From Bathynomus jamesi (taxonomy: Eukaryota > Arthropoda > Malacostraca > Isopoda > Cirolanidae): a stretch of DNA of 64,000 nt. Position numbers and translations under genes: made by a program. The stretch lies in NCBI GenBank assembly GCA_023014485.1, contig JAJOZX010002584.1, positions 205,001 to 269,000 on the forward strand. The letters are read 5' to 3'. The first letter of the stretch is position 1, and every line of letters starts with the position of its first letter. Shown here one piece after another: positions 54,265 through 63,012 of the stretch. The notes beneath the pieces were generated by a model, which saw nothing but the letters and a program-made list of their open reading frames with translations, was not told the DNA's origin and ran no database searches.

Positions 54265-54274
54265 ACACACTCAC

Positions 54275-54501
54275 TTCTGACGTGGAAGAGCCACTTTTCT
54301 GCGCTATTACAAAACGAAAATCGAAAAAGTGTAAAAACGCTCCGCCCTAGTACGCAGGGGAAGGATCGATCAAAGCAGTTACCAGGACAAAGCATGCAAG
54401 CAAGAAGAAACCGATTCGGAAAGTCATTGATGACCCACAAGTTCCACTGCCTGAAGTGTGGAAAAACTTCATGGCCCTGGATACAAACAAGGCTGACCTA
54501 G
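54275..54501 (+). pseudogene. Fragment of an uncharacterised multicopy gene, right part
   Basis: One frame reads EGSIKAVTRTKHASKKKPIR then KVIDDPQVPLPEVWKNFMAL and DTNKADL. The VPLP-x-W-x-x-F-x-AL-x-x-NKADL motif recurs in an uncharacterised, widespread family. It ends exactly where copy D begins (TAGGGTG, 54502). The middle of the protein is missing. Confidence 0.55.
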
Positions 54502-54899
54502 TAGGGTGTGTCAATTTTGCCAACTTTTTTCAAATCAATTTTGGTAGTGAAAATAGTGTCTTTTCATGTCAAAACTTGAAATTGGCCAACCAAAATGAAA
54601 TAAAATAACCCTTACCTACATCAATTTTACCTTAAAGTTTCAGAAATTGACTCTTTTACTAAATAATAGGACATAAATTGATTAACTATTCATCTGTCAC
54701 AGAATTATCCCACTGATCGCATATGGAGTGTTTTCAAGGTCATATAGTTGTTGTACAATGTACAAGTCACAACATGAATAGAACTGTCCCTCACTCTCAG
54801 TCCTCAGTTGCCTCTTAGATGTCATAGACGGTGGTTTGCTGTTATTGCTCTTGTACCTACTTCATAGTTATTCTACTAGACGAATACTACAGTTTAACT

Positions 54900-55070
54900 G
54901 TAAGTATGGATTATTGATTATTACAATTATTTACTATTATCATATTCTTCTGTCTAATTATGTTGTAATCCCATGAAATATTTTTTTATTGAAATTTAGA
55001 ACATCGAATGACTAAACTTTGAAACATCGTAATTGATATAAAATACTTAAATGTTTTTCTTTCTTTTCAG
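54900..55070 (+). other. Putative leader intron (171 bp)
   Basis: Donor ACT|GTAAGTATGG and acceptor TTTCTTTCTTTTCAG|ATATT, with the first ATG 12 bases after the acceptor. A TTATTAC / ACTAAAC branch-like sequence lies 55-60 bases upstream. Fits a spliced mRNA start for the transposase. Confidence 0.6.
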
Positions 55071-55081
55071 ATATTCCTAAG

Positions 55082-55825
55082 ATGCCAAAATTGAAGACAA
55101 GAGGTCAGTCGTCATGCCACTTGAGCCTGTTAGTCGGTACAGGCAAGGAGCTTTCCGTATCAGAACTACCAACAGTGCGAGACATGCTGAGACTATGGTT
55201 ACTCCTTCGTGAACAAAATAAACAAAATACAAAGGATAGAAGGAACTACACAGAGAAAGAACTCATAAGGGACATGATTCCCCCTCTTCTGCATCAGTGG
55301 AAAAAAGCTAATATGTTATTCAAACCACCTGTACTCAATCAGTATAGAACTATTGAGCTAAAATTAACAAAGCTGTGGCACAAAGCAGTTGAGACATCAC
55401 TTGGTAAAGGAAAACTAGCAAAGAAAAATAAATTTCTGCACACACTTGATACTCTTCTTGATATTTTTAACTGCCAGTGTCCCATAGAGTTGTGTTCTGA
55501 AACCAATTGTTCTCCCTCATGCAGAAGAGAACCTCACCCTCACATTGATTGTCGCTGTCCTCGTGAGAAGAAGATCCCTGTTTTGGAGCTGGCTTTCATA
55601 AAGGCGCAGAGAACAAAGGCAGGAGGCCAAGGAAGTATGCAGATTGGTTCGGCAGATTATTCAGAAACCAAAAAACAGTTGTTATTGCTAAGAAAAAAGA
55701 GAAAATCCGAGAGAGGGAAGAAAGGAAGAAAAAAAGAGTGAAGAAGCCACCCAAAGAGATGAAGAGCTCTATCAAGAGGTTTCTCACTTCTTTGAAAGCT
55801 CTTCAGATGAACAGAAAGAAGCAAC
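55082..55825 (+). pseudogene. hAT-like transposase, N-terminal region (copy D)
   Basis: 219 open codons from MPKLKTRGQSSCHLS. RDMIPPLLHQWKKANMLF matches VETIWPIWEKANIP of copy E. A Cys cluster (CQCPIELC, CSPSC, CRCP) is followed by EKKIPVLELAFIKAQRTKAG and QIGSADYSETKK, the family signature. A +1 shift near 55735 opens RDEELYQEVSHFFESSSDE, the acidic linker. The catalytic part is gone at the mariner junction. Confidence 0.7.
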
Positions 55826-55827
55826 AC

Positions 55828-56349
55828 TCTCCAGACCAGGTCGTGGTTCACACCGAGGATACGTGCAACACCTCGCGTGCGTGCGCTTGGATTGTCCTCA
55901 AATCGCCGTAGGATTTCTTCTTCCGTGTCAGGAGTGCGCACGTTTCTCTCCCGACTAGTGTCATGCATGTTTGCATGGAATGTTCCAGTTTCTCGCAGTC
56001 GCCGATGCAAATGCGCAAACGTTTGGTGGTTTGGCACACGTCTGTTTGGGAAGCGCTGTCGGTACAACCTCACAGCAGCTCTTCCATTTCCATTGGCAGC
56101 CCCATATACCATATGCATGTCAGCCATCTCAGCAGTCGTGAAGCGCTCCATGTTACGCGTACTACGTCCGATTTAAGAATGCCCGCGGCAAGCGCGAGTC
56201 TAGCCCACTTCACCTTTTAGCCAATTGCAGCGGCGCCCTCTCGCGCCGAATGGTGACGTCAGCGGACATACACTTATAGACGAAAAGGGTTTGTCTTGGT
56301 GTTGCCTATCCCCCATTACAATTTGTACAGAAAGTTTTCAAACACCCTG
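55828..56349 (-). mobile_element. Mariner-group element, 5' end only (DUF4817 type)
   Basis: The right TIR reads (minus strand) CAGGGTGTTTGAAAACTTTC after TA. The transposase N-terminus follows at 56151. It is cut at 55828 inside the gene, so the catalytic half and other TIR are missing. Confidence 0.8.
55830..56151 (-). pseudogene. Transposase N-terminus with DUF4817-like HTH
   Basis: MERFTTAEMADMHMVYGAAN, GRAAVRLYRQRFPNRRVPNH and FAHLHRRLRETGTF are the hallmark of this HTH family. A second HTH, ARGVARILGVNHDLVWRVL, ends at the break. Open throughout but truncated. Confidence 0.85.
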
Positions 56350-56468
56350 TATATATACTTAAATAATAATATTAGTACAGGAGAAATCTATATACACATT
56401 TAATATATGTACGAACACACTTATGTATATATAAACTTCAAAATAATATACATGAAAATACACGCGCT
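56350..56468. other. AT-rich spacer
   Basis: Short AT-rich DNA between the mariner end and the unknown ORF cluster. Confidence 0.5.
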
Positions 56469-56840
56469 TTATGTTCTACTACGCTTAATTAAAATACTAA
56501 ATTCGCATGTGATCGAGTCTACAGTTACATCATCGTTGCTTTGTACTATGCAATAAATACGATTTAACATTATGTCACCACTCATCGTATGCGGATGCCT
56601 ATACTCTATGTAAAGGGCCTTCATTTCGTTCAATACTATTTTTGTGCCCACTTTACATTCGGTTGGCAAGTTACCACTCTCTTTAAACACGGACAGAATA
56701 CAATCAAAAGCACGCAACAAGAGGGCATCGTTCGCCACAACGTTATTATTAAATTCAAGTTTATAAACACTCCTTTCCAATCGAGGGTTTATTCTTTCCA
56801 ATCCGAGCTTTTCAACCGTGAACTCTTCTTCACAATGCAT
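56469..56840 (-). CDS. Unknown ORF of 123 codons (compact cluster, ORF 4)
   Basis: Starts MHCEEEFTVEKLGLERINP and ends ITCEFSILIKRSRT. Mixed alpha/beta composition without transmembrane segments. Codon use and base composition look like a real coding region (few TA-rich codons). I do not recognise the family. The upstream ORF ends 42 bases away. Confidence 0.45.
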   Translation of the reverse strand: MHCEEEFTVEKLGLERINPRLERSVYKLEFNNNVVANDALLLRAFDCILSVFKESGNLPTECKVGTKIVLNEMKALYIEYRHPHTMSGDIMLNRIYCIVQSNDDVTVDSITCEFSILIKRSRT

Positions 56841-56882
56841 ATTGATAGTTGAAATAATCTAAGTCGTAGCGACAGCTGCCCG

Positions 56883-57101
56883 TTATACAAAGAAAAGCTC
56901 TTCAGGGTGAACAGTGTAGGTGAGCTTAGCCCTGTACCGCTCAAACCCCTTGTACCAAAGTTCAACATATTTCGAAGAGTCTAAACCTTTTAAATACTCA
57001 TCCAATTCCAAGCCATTCTCGCCTTGTTCATTCCTGCACTCGGTAAACCCGTCAAGCACAGCGGTGTATGCACATTTAAGAACCGGATCAAAATAAAGCA
57101 T
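56883..57101 (-). CDS. Unknown ORF of 72 codons (compact cluster, ORF 3)
   Basis: MLYFDPVLKCAYTAVLDGF ... VHPEELFFV. Acidic, with aromatic residues. No family recognised. It is packed 42 bases from the next ORF and 63 bases from the previous one. Confidence 0.4.
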   Translation of the reverse strand: MLYFDPVLKCAYTAVLDGFTECRNEQGENGLELDEYLKGLDSSKYVELWYKGFERYRAKLTYTVHPEELFFV

Positions 57102-57164
57102 ATCGGTAACACGTACAAATTATGGCATATGAGGGTGCATCACTAATTTGTTCTCTTCTTGTGC

Positions 57165-57398
57165 CTATACCTGCACGTATTTCATAACGATCCTCGCCCA
57201 CTTCTCAACTATCAGGAAGATTCTATTCATCTCCTCAACACTTAAATAAATAACATTCTGTTTACCAGAGTTTGTTTGTCTACAAGTTGTTTCAAGTACA
57301 TTGTTAACGGCGCCGGTTTTACGCCTGAACACACGTAGTGACTTCGTCATGGACACATCGTATACGGCATTGAGAATGCTGCTCAACGGAAGCTCCAT
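57165..57398 (-). CDS. Unknown ORF of 77 codons (compact cluster, ORF 2)
   Basis: Contains NVIYLSVEEMNRIFLIVEKW near the C-terminus, faintly like the YLS-x-x-EW strand-helix of PC4/p15-like proteins that some arthropod Polinton/adintovirus-type elements encode. This is a by-eye resemblance only. The start overlaps another minus-strand frame (57319-57504), which may be its missing N-terminal part after a frameshift. Confidence 0.35.
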   Translation of the reverse strand: MELPLSSILNAVYDVSMTKSLRVFRRKTGAVNNVLETTCRQTNSGKQNVIYLSVEEMNRIFLIVEKWARIVMKYVQV

Positions 57399-57504
57399 CG
57401 TTTTCTATCGTGAGGAGTGCACTTCCAGTCGGGTCAAGCTCTGAGGTGACTATGAGCAGTCGATGCGGTTCAGCAGGAGGGAGGTATGGGGAAACGAGTC
57501 TCAC
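57319..57504 (-). pseudogene. Open frame possibly joined to the 77-codon ORF by a frameshift
   Basis: RLVSPYLPPAEPHRLLIVTS and LDPTGSALLTIENDG read as protein-like sequence. The frame overlaps the start of the 77-codon ORF, and a -1/+1 change near 57395 would link them. No family recognised. Confidence 0.3.
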
Positions 57505-57556
57505 GGGGGTGTACCAAGCGTTAGTGATTCGTGTCGGGGTTGTTCCAATATGGAAG

Positions 57557-57742
57557 TCATATGAATGAATACTTGTAACCCATCATGCCGGGTAATCGTT
57601 TAGAGAATTTTTCCATCTGCGATACATGAAGTAATATCGGCTTTAATGTTTTATCACTCCCATTCCCCGGAATGCGCACCAGACATTTTCGTTCAGGGGT
57701 ATTTTCACGAACTATGCACATTTTATTAACACTCCGGCGCAC
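57557..57742 (-). CDS. Unknown ORF of 61 codons (compact cluster, ORF 1)
   Basis: MRRSVNKMCIVRENTPERK ... LLHVSQMEKFSKRLPGMMGY. Basic. No family recognised. Possibly the 5' piece of the same broken gene set. Confidence 0.3.
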   Translation of the reverse strand: MRRSVNKMCIVRENTPERKCLVRIPGNGSDKTLKPILLHVSQMEKFSKRLPGMMGYKYSFI

Positions 57743-57781
57743 TATTTGAGAGAAACATGCGCAAATATTTGTCCGTTTTGC

Positions 57782-57940
57782 TTAGCAAGCGACACTCTCT
57801 CTAAATTCTATTAAACACACACACAGGCCTTTAGCCAGAACCTCACTGCAAACCTCATTATGATATATATGAATATAATGATAAAAATACTTCAGATTGT
57901 CCACGATAACAAGATTTATATTTTCAACAGCAGGGTATGC
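57782..57940. other. Spacer with a short (CA)n tract
   Basis: AT-rich DNA with AACACACACACAGG near 57815. It lies between the ORF cluster and the mariner. Confidence 0.4.
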
Positions 57941-57943
57941 GTG

Positions 57944-58055
57944 ATGGATCCAGGTTTCATCTCCAGTGATAATGCGCTCCAAAAACTTTTCACCTTCATT
58001 ATGATACCACGCCAAAAGACGAGAGCAGACGTCCATACCTGGGTCCATCACTATG
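57944..58055 (-). pseudogene. Mariner transposase fragment, inverted piece
   Basis: The minus-strand frame RLLAWYHNEGEKFLERIITG then DETWIHH carries the first catalytic Asp box. It belongs to a mariner but is in the opposite orientation to the downstream remainder. Confidence 0.75.
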
Positions 58056-58611
58056 AACCAGAAAGTAAACGACAGAGCATGCAATGGAAGCATCCAACAT
58101 CTCCCGTTGCAAGGAAGTTCAAAGCGCAGCCGTCAGCAGGTAAATTTATGCTAACACTGTTTTGGGATAGCACGAGTCCCTATCCTTGAACAGTATCTAG
58201 AGTGTGGAACTACAGTAACAAGTGCATCGTATTCTGACAGGCTTCAGAATGAGTTAAAGCAAGCAATTCGCACAAAATGGAGAGGGAGATTGTCGGAAGG
58301 TGTTATTGTTACATGACAATGCGCGCCATCATACCGCTGCACAGACTAGAAAATGCCTTCAAGAACTTAAATTTGAAGTTCTTGACCATCCAGCCTACAG
58401 TCCAAACCTGGCACCTTCGGATTTTTACCTGTTTGGACCACTAAAAGACGCTTTAAGAGGTCAGCAGTTCCAAGGCGATGATGACCTGAAGGAGGCGGTG
58501 CATGACTGGCTACGCACACAGCCAAAAACATTCGTTTGTGAAGGCATTAGGAAGCTTGTAGATCGCTGGACTAAGTGTATTGAGAAACAGGGAGACTATG
58601 TTGAGAAGTGA
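58023..58611 (+). pseudogene. Mariner transposase C-terminal half
   Basis: HTWVHHYEPESKRQSMQWKH then VARKFKAQPSAGKFM and, after a shift, CGTTVTSASYSDRLQNELK-like residues. The open frame at 58300 has LLLHDNARHHTAAQTRKCL (second Asp), YSPNLAPSDFYLFGPLKD (third Asp) and KCIEKQGDYVEK. Frameshifts near 58185 and 58300. Same family as 23282-23656. Confidence 0.85.
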
Positions 58612-58692
58612 TGTTTATAATTTATCAGATGTGAAAATAAAATTGTGAAAATAAAAAGTGCAGATACTTATTGAATTACCCTCGTGTGCGTG

Positions 58693-58695
<3 letters not shown>

Positions 58696-58730
<35 letters not shown>
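58696..58730. repeat. (TA)n microsatellite
   Basis: A TA tract between mariner and PLE. Confidence 0.95.
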
Positions 58731-58739
58731 GATGAATTT

Positions 58740-59237
58740 CACAATAAAACACGTGAAATGAATGAATGCTGCAAACCCACAAGGAAAAAGAAAAACGATT
58801 CCAAGGTCTTTCGTGTATTCAAAGCTACAACTCGTCAGGGAATGAAGATAAAAGGCGAGATGCCCATAAATATATACAACGTACAGGAAAAACAAAACAA
58901 TTAGCACATACTTAACAAGGGTTAATGAGAGGCAAAAGAAATTTTAACATGATATCGTCAATTTTATACGTCCCCGCACTGTTATTGAAATTGTTTTTAA
59001 AATGAATAAATGCACATTCTAGAATATTTCGTTCTATTATATCTCTGTTTTTAACAAGCGCTTTAGAACTATCCCACTTGATGCTATGGTTACATCTATA
59101 CATATGGTTAAATAAAGCATTGGAAGTATTAGCTGTTCTACAAGCATATTTATGCTGTTTTACCCTAATATCTAACGTTTTACCGGTTTGGCCTATATAT
59201 ACTGAGTTACATTATGTACATCCGATCGAATACACAC
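58740..59237 (-). mobile_element. PLE 3' end, minus-strand copy
   Basis: The inverse of 62565-63040: GTGTATTCGATCGGATGTAC, YIGQTGKTLDIRVKQHKYAC coding in shifted frames, MYRCNHSIKWDSSKALVKNR, then the tail with a hammerhead-like motif. It is cut at 59237 exactly where hAT-like copy E starts (TAGGGTG). About 40 bp more tail (ACGTGAAATGAATGAATGC) than the plus copy. Confidence 0.85.
58795..58845 (-). ncRNA. Hammerhead-ribozyme-like motif in PLE tail (minus copy)
   Basis: Minus strand: ATTCC (stem I), CTGACGA, stem II GTTGTA-...-TACAC (one bulged base), GAAA, GACC (short stem III), TT, GGAAT (stem I partner). Agrees with the plus copy at 62966 except TT for GG in stem II and GACC for GGCC. Confidence 0.5.
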
Positions 59238-59536
59238 TAGGGTGTCTCATTAATACATAGAAATTTTGTTTTTCGATTTTCTCTTGCTCGCGAATGCTGC
59301 CCCGATTTCAATAGGCATAGAGGTTCTAAAAATCGAAAAATGATGGGAATCGAACAGTATTTAGAGGTCACTCAAGTTTAACACTTTCTTGTAGCTATTT
59401 TGGAAAAAAAAGAAATTTCTATCATTCTCTTATTCTCTTCATTTCTGAACAAAAATGAAAATAAACGAAATGCACCTTTCATTAATTGAAATAAGCGCGT
59501 ATAAATGGATTGTTTTCATCATCAATCTGTCCTACA

Positions 59537-60253
59537 CTACTTGATTTTACTCTTCAAGCTCTCCTTCGTCTTGACGGGGATCAACTTCTGGTGAGCCCGA
59601 ACCACCTTGAGGACGAATTGCTTCTGCTTCTCATCACGCGTGATGGTGGAATTGAATCTTTTCATCAATGCGATACCACGCTCGGCGGCGTCATTGACCA
59701 CCTTCAGGGCTTTCACCCTCTTTTGCGCCGTGATCCAATCCTGGTCATTGATCCAATCCTCTGGATCTTTCATGAGGAAGGTGGGAGACTCAGATTCTGG
59801 AAGGATCGCGCGGAAGAAGACTTCTTTTGTTCTCCGGGTGACGAAGAGCTCGATGGATTGCTGTTGATTGAAGTTCTTCGGATCGATCCGCTTGAGTCCT
59901 TTCTTCGTGGCGGGGGATTGAAGTCGTTGGACCATCTTTAGCTTCGTGTCCTTTGGAATGCGGTCGTCAAAGAAACCAAGCCCCACGAGATCCTCTGAGA
60001 GGTACCACAGGTGCCTTTTCAAGGCCATGGATGCCGTGTGGCTGACTTCCTTGTCAGGGTAGGCCTCGAGCAGGCGAAGGAACTTTAGGTCGTTCAGTGG
60101 AGCTCGATTCGAGACCATTGTCTCATTCCACTGCTTCACGTACGCGAGGGAGATGAACAAACACAGCCGCCGAAGTCCTCCTTCTTCCCTGGCTGTCAGG
60201 TCCAGTTGGTGACGGAACATGAAAATCTTGAGGGCATAGATGGCTTTGGCCAT
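59537..60253 (-). pseudogene. hAT-like transposase C-terminal part (copy E)
   Basis: 238 open codons. AYHHARWMAKAIYALKIF precedes the first in-frame ATG, so the listed start is not the true one; a frameshift near 60280 joins it to the N-terminal ORF. Later blocks are KRHLWYLSEDLVGLGFFD, KKGLKRIDPKN, FVTRRTKEVFFRAILPES and the C-terminal NDAAERGIALMKRFNSTIT. The last block is the family's A-x-ER box. Same order as copy A. Confidence 0.78.
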
Positions 60254-61787
60254 CCATCTGGCGTGGTGATAGGCCCCATGCTGACGAAATCCCCCCTGGA
60301 CCTGACCGCCAAGGAAGCGGTAGGAAAGGATGAGGAGTTCACGGTAGTCTTCTCGGGATGTGTGCCGTGGGAAAGCGTCTGCTGCAGGTATTTCTTCATG
60401 GAAGACGCTTGATTTGCCCAGTTGTCAGTTGTTGTGGGATTGCTTTCGTCACCGATGGACAAGAATGACCCTTTGTCAATGGAGGCCCACCGCTGTTGAA
60501 ATCTTTTGAAGAGGAGAATGTCAGGGGAAGAGGACGGCCCCAGACATCGCACGAAGACATCCTTGAGTAAGATCTCCAAGACGTGGTGACGGCAAGCCAA
60601 CCACAACATGGGACGGCCAAACTCCTGCTCAATGCGAACGCAAGCACCTTGGATCATCCCAGCGTTCACAGCTGTGGTGTCGAATCCCAGTCCAATGATT
60701 TGCTCCGAAATGCCAAAAGCCTGGACTTCCTGGAGTACGGCTGCAGCCTGTTCTTTTCCAGTGCCGTCCACCGCAACGGGTACACCAAGAAGCTCCTCGA
60801 CTCCATCGCCCGTCACCACAACAGCAATCCGGTCAACCTCCTTCTTCTCCTTGGCGATATCTTCCAACAGTTTCCCATCCCAGTGCAAGACTAAAGGACC
60901 AGAAGCTTCGAACTTTCGGGTCAACTCTTCTCCCATCTCCTTTCGGATCTTGTTCCGTGTTCGATGAACAGTTGCTGGCGAGATTACCAGGTCATCCAGG
61001 TCATGACCCAAACTCTGAGCTGCTGCTGCAAAGGACGACGTTGCTTGTCTCACGGACATGTTGTCGCGATCCCAAGCAGCGATGAGATTCGTGTCCGTGA
61101 GGGCATTCATTCGCCTTTTCTTTTGAGTCTGGGCCTTGCTTGTGCTGGGCGCTTGGTACGTCTCGTCGTCATCATCCTCGTCTTCCGTGTTCATTTCAGT
61201 GCTGCTACCATCCACCTCCAAGATCGCTACCTCCATGAGCTGTGTCACCCCAGCATCCCATTTACTCTTCCTAGCCGTGGCTGCAAGATCCCTCTTCCGC
61301 TTCACAGCTTTCTTCTTCGCTGTCTTCTGGTCCACCCCCGCAAGACTTGACGACATCCTGTCTTCCCTCTGCGAGGTGAGAAAATCCTTGTCCTCCTGAG
61401 GGACCTTGGAGGAGGATAGCGCGGAGGAGTGAGCCACGTCAAACACGTCTTCCAAATCAGACTTGAACATCCCCTCCTTGTACCGGTAACCCTCTTGCGG
61501 CTTTGTCCTGTTCTTCTTGAGTGCGTCGTAGGTATCGATCAACTTCGCCAGCTTCTCCCCTGCGTACTTCTTGGTGTAGTTGGTATGTTGGCCTTCTCCC
61601 AGATGGGCCAGATGGTTTCCACCACCAGGCGAATGCTCTCCGATTTGGTCTTCCTTCCCTCTTGGTCTTGGTGGTGGTGGAAGTAAAGGAGCAGGCATTG
61701 CTCCTTCGATGGAAGTCGTGGACAAACAATCGCTGCAATTGGGGCCTTGTCCAGCAACCACAACTGGTTTCCTGCTCTAGTAACCAT
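60196..61787 (-). CDS. hAT-like transposase N-terminal and catalytic part (copy E)
   Basis: An ATG at 61787 lies 3 bases after a splice acceptor (TTTCGCAG); from it MVTRAGNQLWLLDKAP runs to VETIWPIWEKANIP, where a frameshift near 61570 enters the 521-codon frame that ends at 60196. That frame has NYTKKYAGEKLAKLIDTYD, KVPQEDKDFLTSQREDR, an acidic linker (EDEDDDDETYQ), WDRDNMSVRQATSSFAAAA, VLHWDGKLLEDI (first Asp), IIGLGFDTTAVNAG (second Asp), WLACRHHVLEILL, and PTTTDNWANQASSMK. The Cys cluster of copies B-D is missing. It is the best template for the core, but needs three frame changes. Confidence 0.75.
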
Positions 61788-61852
61788 CACCTGCGAAAGA
61801 GAAGAAAATCTTGTATAAGTGAAACAGAAGTGGCGAACTTGAGTGACCACTA

Positions 61853-61910
61853 AAAATCCTCCTACAGCTGTCAAATTTTGTGATAACAATCCTTTATAAA
61901 GGTGTAATAC
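61853..61910. other. Junction of copy E and the plus-strand PLE
   Basis: About 55 bp of uncertain origin. No PLE reading frame or TIR is clear here. Confidence 0.4.
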
Positions 61911-61913
61911 AGG

Positions 61914-62270
61914 CAAGCTAATTTATATATGGAATTTTTTGAAAGTAGAATTTTGCCTACGATTGTTAATTTTAACCTGGCTTGGTACAGGTATATAGAT
62001 GATATTTTATGCCTTTGGCCTAATAATTTGGATGTGGACTTATTTCTTGGTAGGCTCAACAATTTAGTCCCATCTATTAAGTTTACAGTTGAAAAAGAAA
62101 ATGATAGAAGCCTATCTTTTCTTGATCTAAAAATTTGGAGATGCTCTAATCAGTTCAAATATGAAGTCTACCGTAAGCCTACTAATAATAACTCTTACGT
62201 GCATTTTTATTCTGACCATCATCCTTCGATTAAATCCTCTATTTTCTCTGCTATGTTTTTCGAGCATTGA
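61914..62270 (+). pseudogene. PLE reverse transcriptase, C-terminal part
   Basis: The frame reads QANLYMEFFESRILPTIVNF, WYRYIDDILCLWP (catalytic YIDD), then LSFLDLKIWRC and FKYEVYRKPTNNNSYVHF. The frame before the ATG (61929) is open only to about 61908. It ends at a stop after FFEH and continues in a shifted frame. RT copies PLE RNA at nicked DNA. Confidence 0.88.
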
Positions 62271-62791
62271 GAGTTGTCAGTCCTGAATTTTTAGATTCCG
62301 AGTTATGCAATATCATGAATATTGGTACTAAATTATGTTATCCTATTTCATTTTTAGATAACTGTCTTAAGAAAGCCAAGAATAGGTATTATAATAATGT
62401 AATTGTAAAGGAATTTCAGCGTAAAAATATCCTTAGCCTACCTTACCATGTTAATTTTCAATACCTTCCAACTGTACTTAAAGCAATTGGCATTAATGTA
62501 ATCTTTAAGTATAATAATACTGTTAAATCACGCCTAATAAAGAATAGCCCTGATAATGTTGTTGGTTGTGTGTATTCGATCGGATGTACACAATGTAACT
62601 TAGTATATATAGGCCAAACAGGTAAAACGTTAGATATTAGGGTAAAACAGCATAAATATGCTTGTAGAACAGCTAATACTTCCAATGCTTTATTTAACCA
62701 TATGTATAGATGTAACCATAGCATCAAGTGGGATAGTTCTAAAGCGCTTGTTAAAAACAGAGATATAATAGAACGAAATATTCTACAGTAG
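62267..62791 (+). pseudogene. PLE GIY-YIG endonuclease region
   Basis: 174 open codons: PEFLDSELCNIMNIGTKL, LKKAKNRYYNNVIVKEF, ILSLPYHVNFQYLPTVLKAI, and VGCVYSIGCTQCNLVYIGQTG with RVKQHKYACRTANTSNALF. YSI and YIG are the nuclease boxes. A TAG follows ERNILQ, where the minus copy reads on as ERNILECAFIHF, so a stop truncates it. Joined to the RT by an overlap with frameshift at 62267. Confidence 0.9.
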
Positions 62792-62965
62792 AATGTGCAT
62801 TTATTCATTTTAAAAACAATTTCAATAACAGTGCGGGGACGTATAAAATTGACGATATCATGTTAAAATTTCTTTTGCCTCTCATTAACCCTTGTTAAGT
62901 ATGTGCTAATTGTTTTGTTTTTCCTGTACGTTGTATATATTTATGGGCATCTCGCCTTTTATCTT

Positions 62966-63012
62966 CATTCCCTGACGAGGTGTAGCTTTGAATACACGAA
63001 AGGCCTTGGAAT
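62966..63012 (+). ncRNA. Hammerhead-ribozyme-like motif in PLE tail (plus copy)
   Basis: ATTCC (stem I), CTGACGA (CUGANGA core), G-GTGTA-GCTTTGAA-TACAC (stem II with one bulge), GAAA (core), GGCC (palindromic, very short stem III), TT, GGAAT (stem I partner, fully complementary). Such short, self-complementary stem III occurs in dimeric hammerheads of PLEs. The UU cleavage site is allowed but weak. Confidence 0.6.

Larger units (their letters stand above)
54502..55826 (+). mobile_element. hAT-like DNA transposon, copy D, 3' truncated
   Basis: Starts TAGGGTGTGTCAATTTTGCC, the same seven bases as copies B and E. It has a leader exon, an intron and the N-terminal coding region, and is cut at about 55826 by a mariner end. 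The right TIR is lost. Confidence 0.75.
57940..58684. mobile_element. Rearranged mariner (inverted joint, DD34D type)
   Basis: The left 100 bp (57940-58045) encode the GDETW region on the minus strand and the rest (58025-58684) continues the gene on the plus strand. The joint lies within the same motif (HTWVHHYEPE), so it is an inverted duplication of the centre. Right end CCCTCGT matches the family at 22938-23731. No left TIR is found. Confidence 0.75.
59238..61852 (-). mobile_element. hAT-like DNA transposon, copy E (GC-rich, near-complete)
   Basis: Left edge TAGGGTGTCTCATTAATACA abuts the PLE at 59237. The right outer end is unclear; the last family trait is a subterminal GGTCACTCAAGTT box (complement at about 61837-61849, direct at 59370-59382) ending TAGTGGTC at 61852. 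The coding region is strikingly GC-richer than the flanks, unlike copies A-D. It encodes the most complete version of the transposase. Confidence 0.75.

Noticed and set aside
58671..58907. Open frames over the PLE tail on both strands
   Set aside because: They cross the microsatellite and the hammerhead-like tail. The duplicated tail at 62903-63151 gives the same frames, so they are shared non-coding DNA.
61457..61738. Alternative frames over the N-terminus of copy E
   Set aside because: Only the frame holding VETIWPIWEKANIP (61539-61787) matches copy D; the others are GC-rich shadows.
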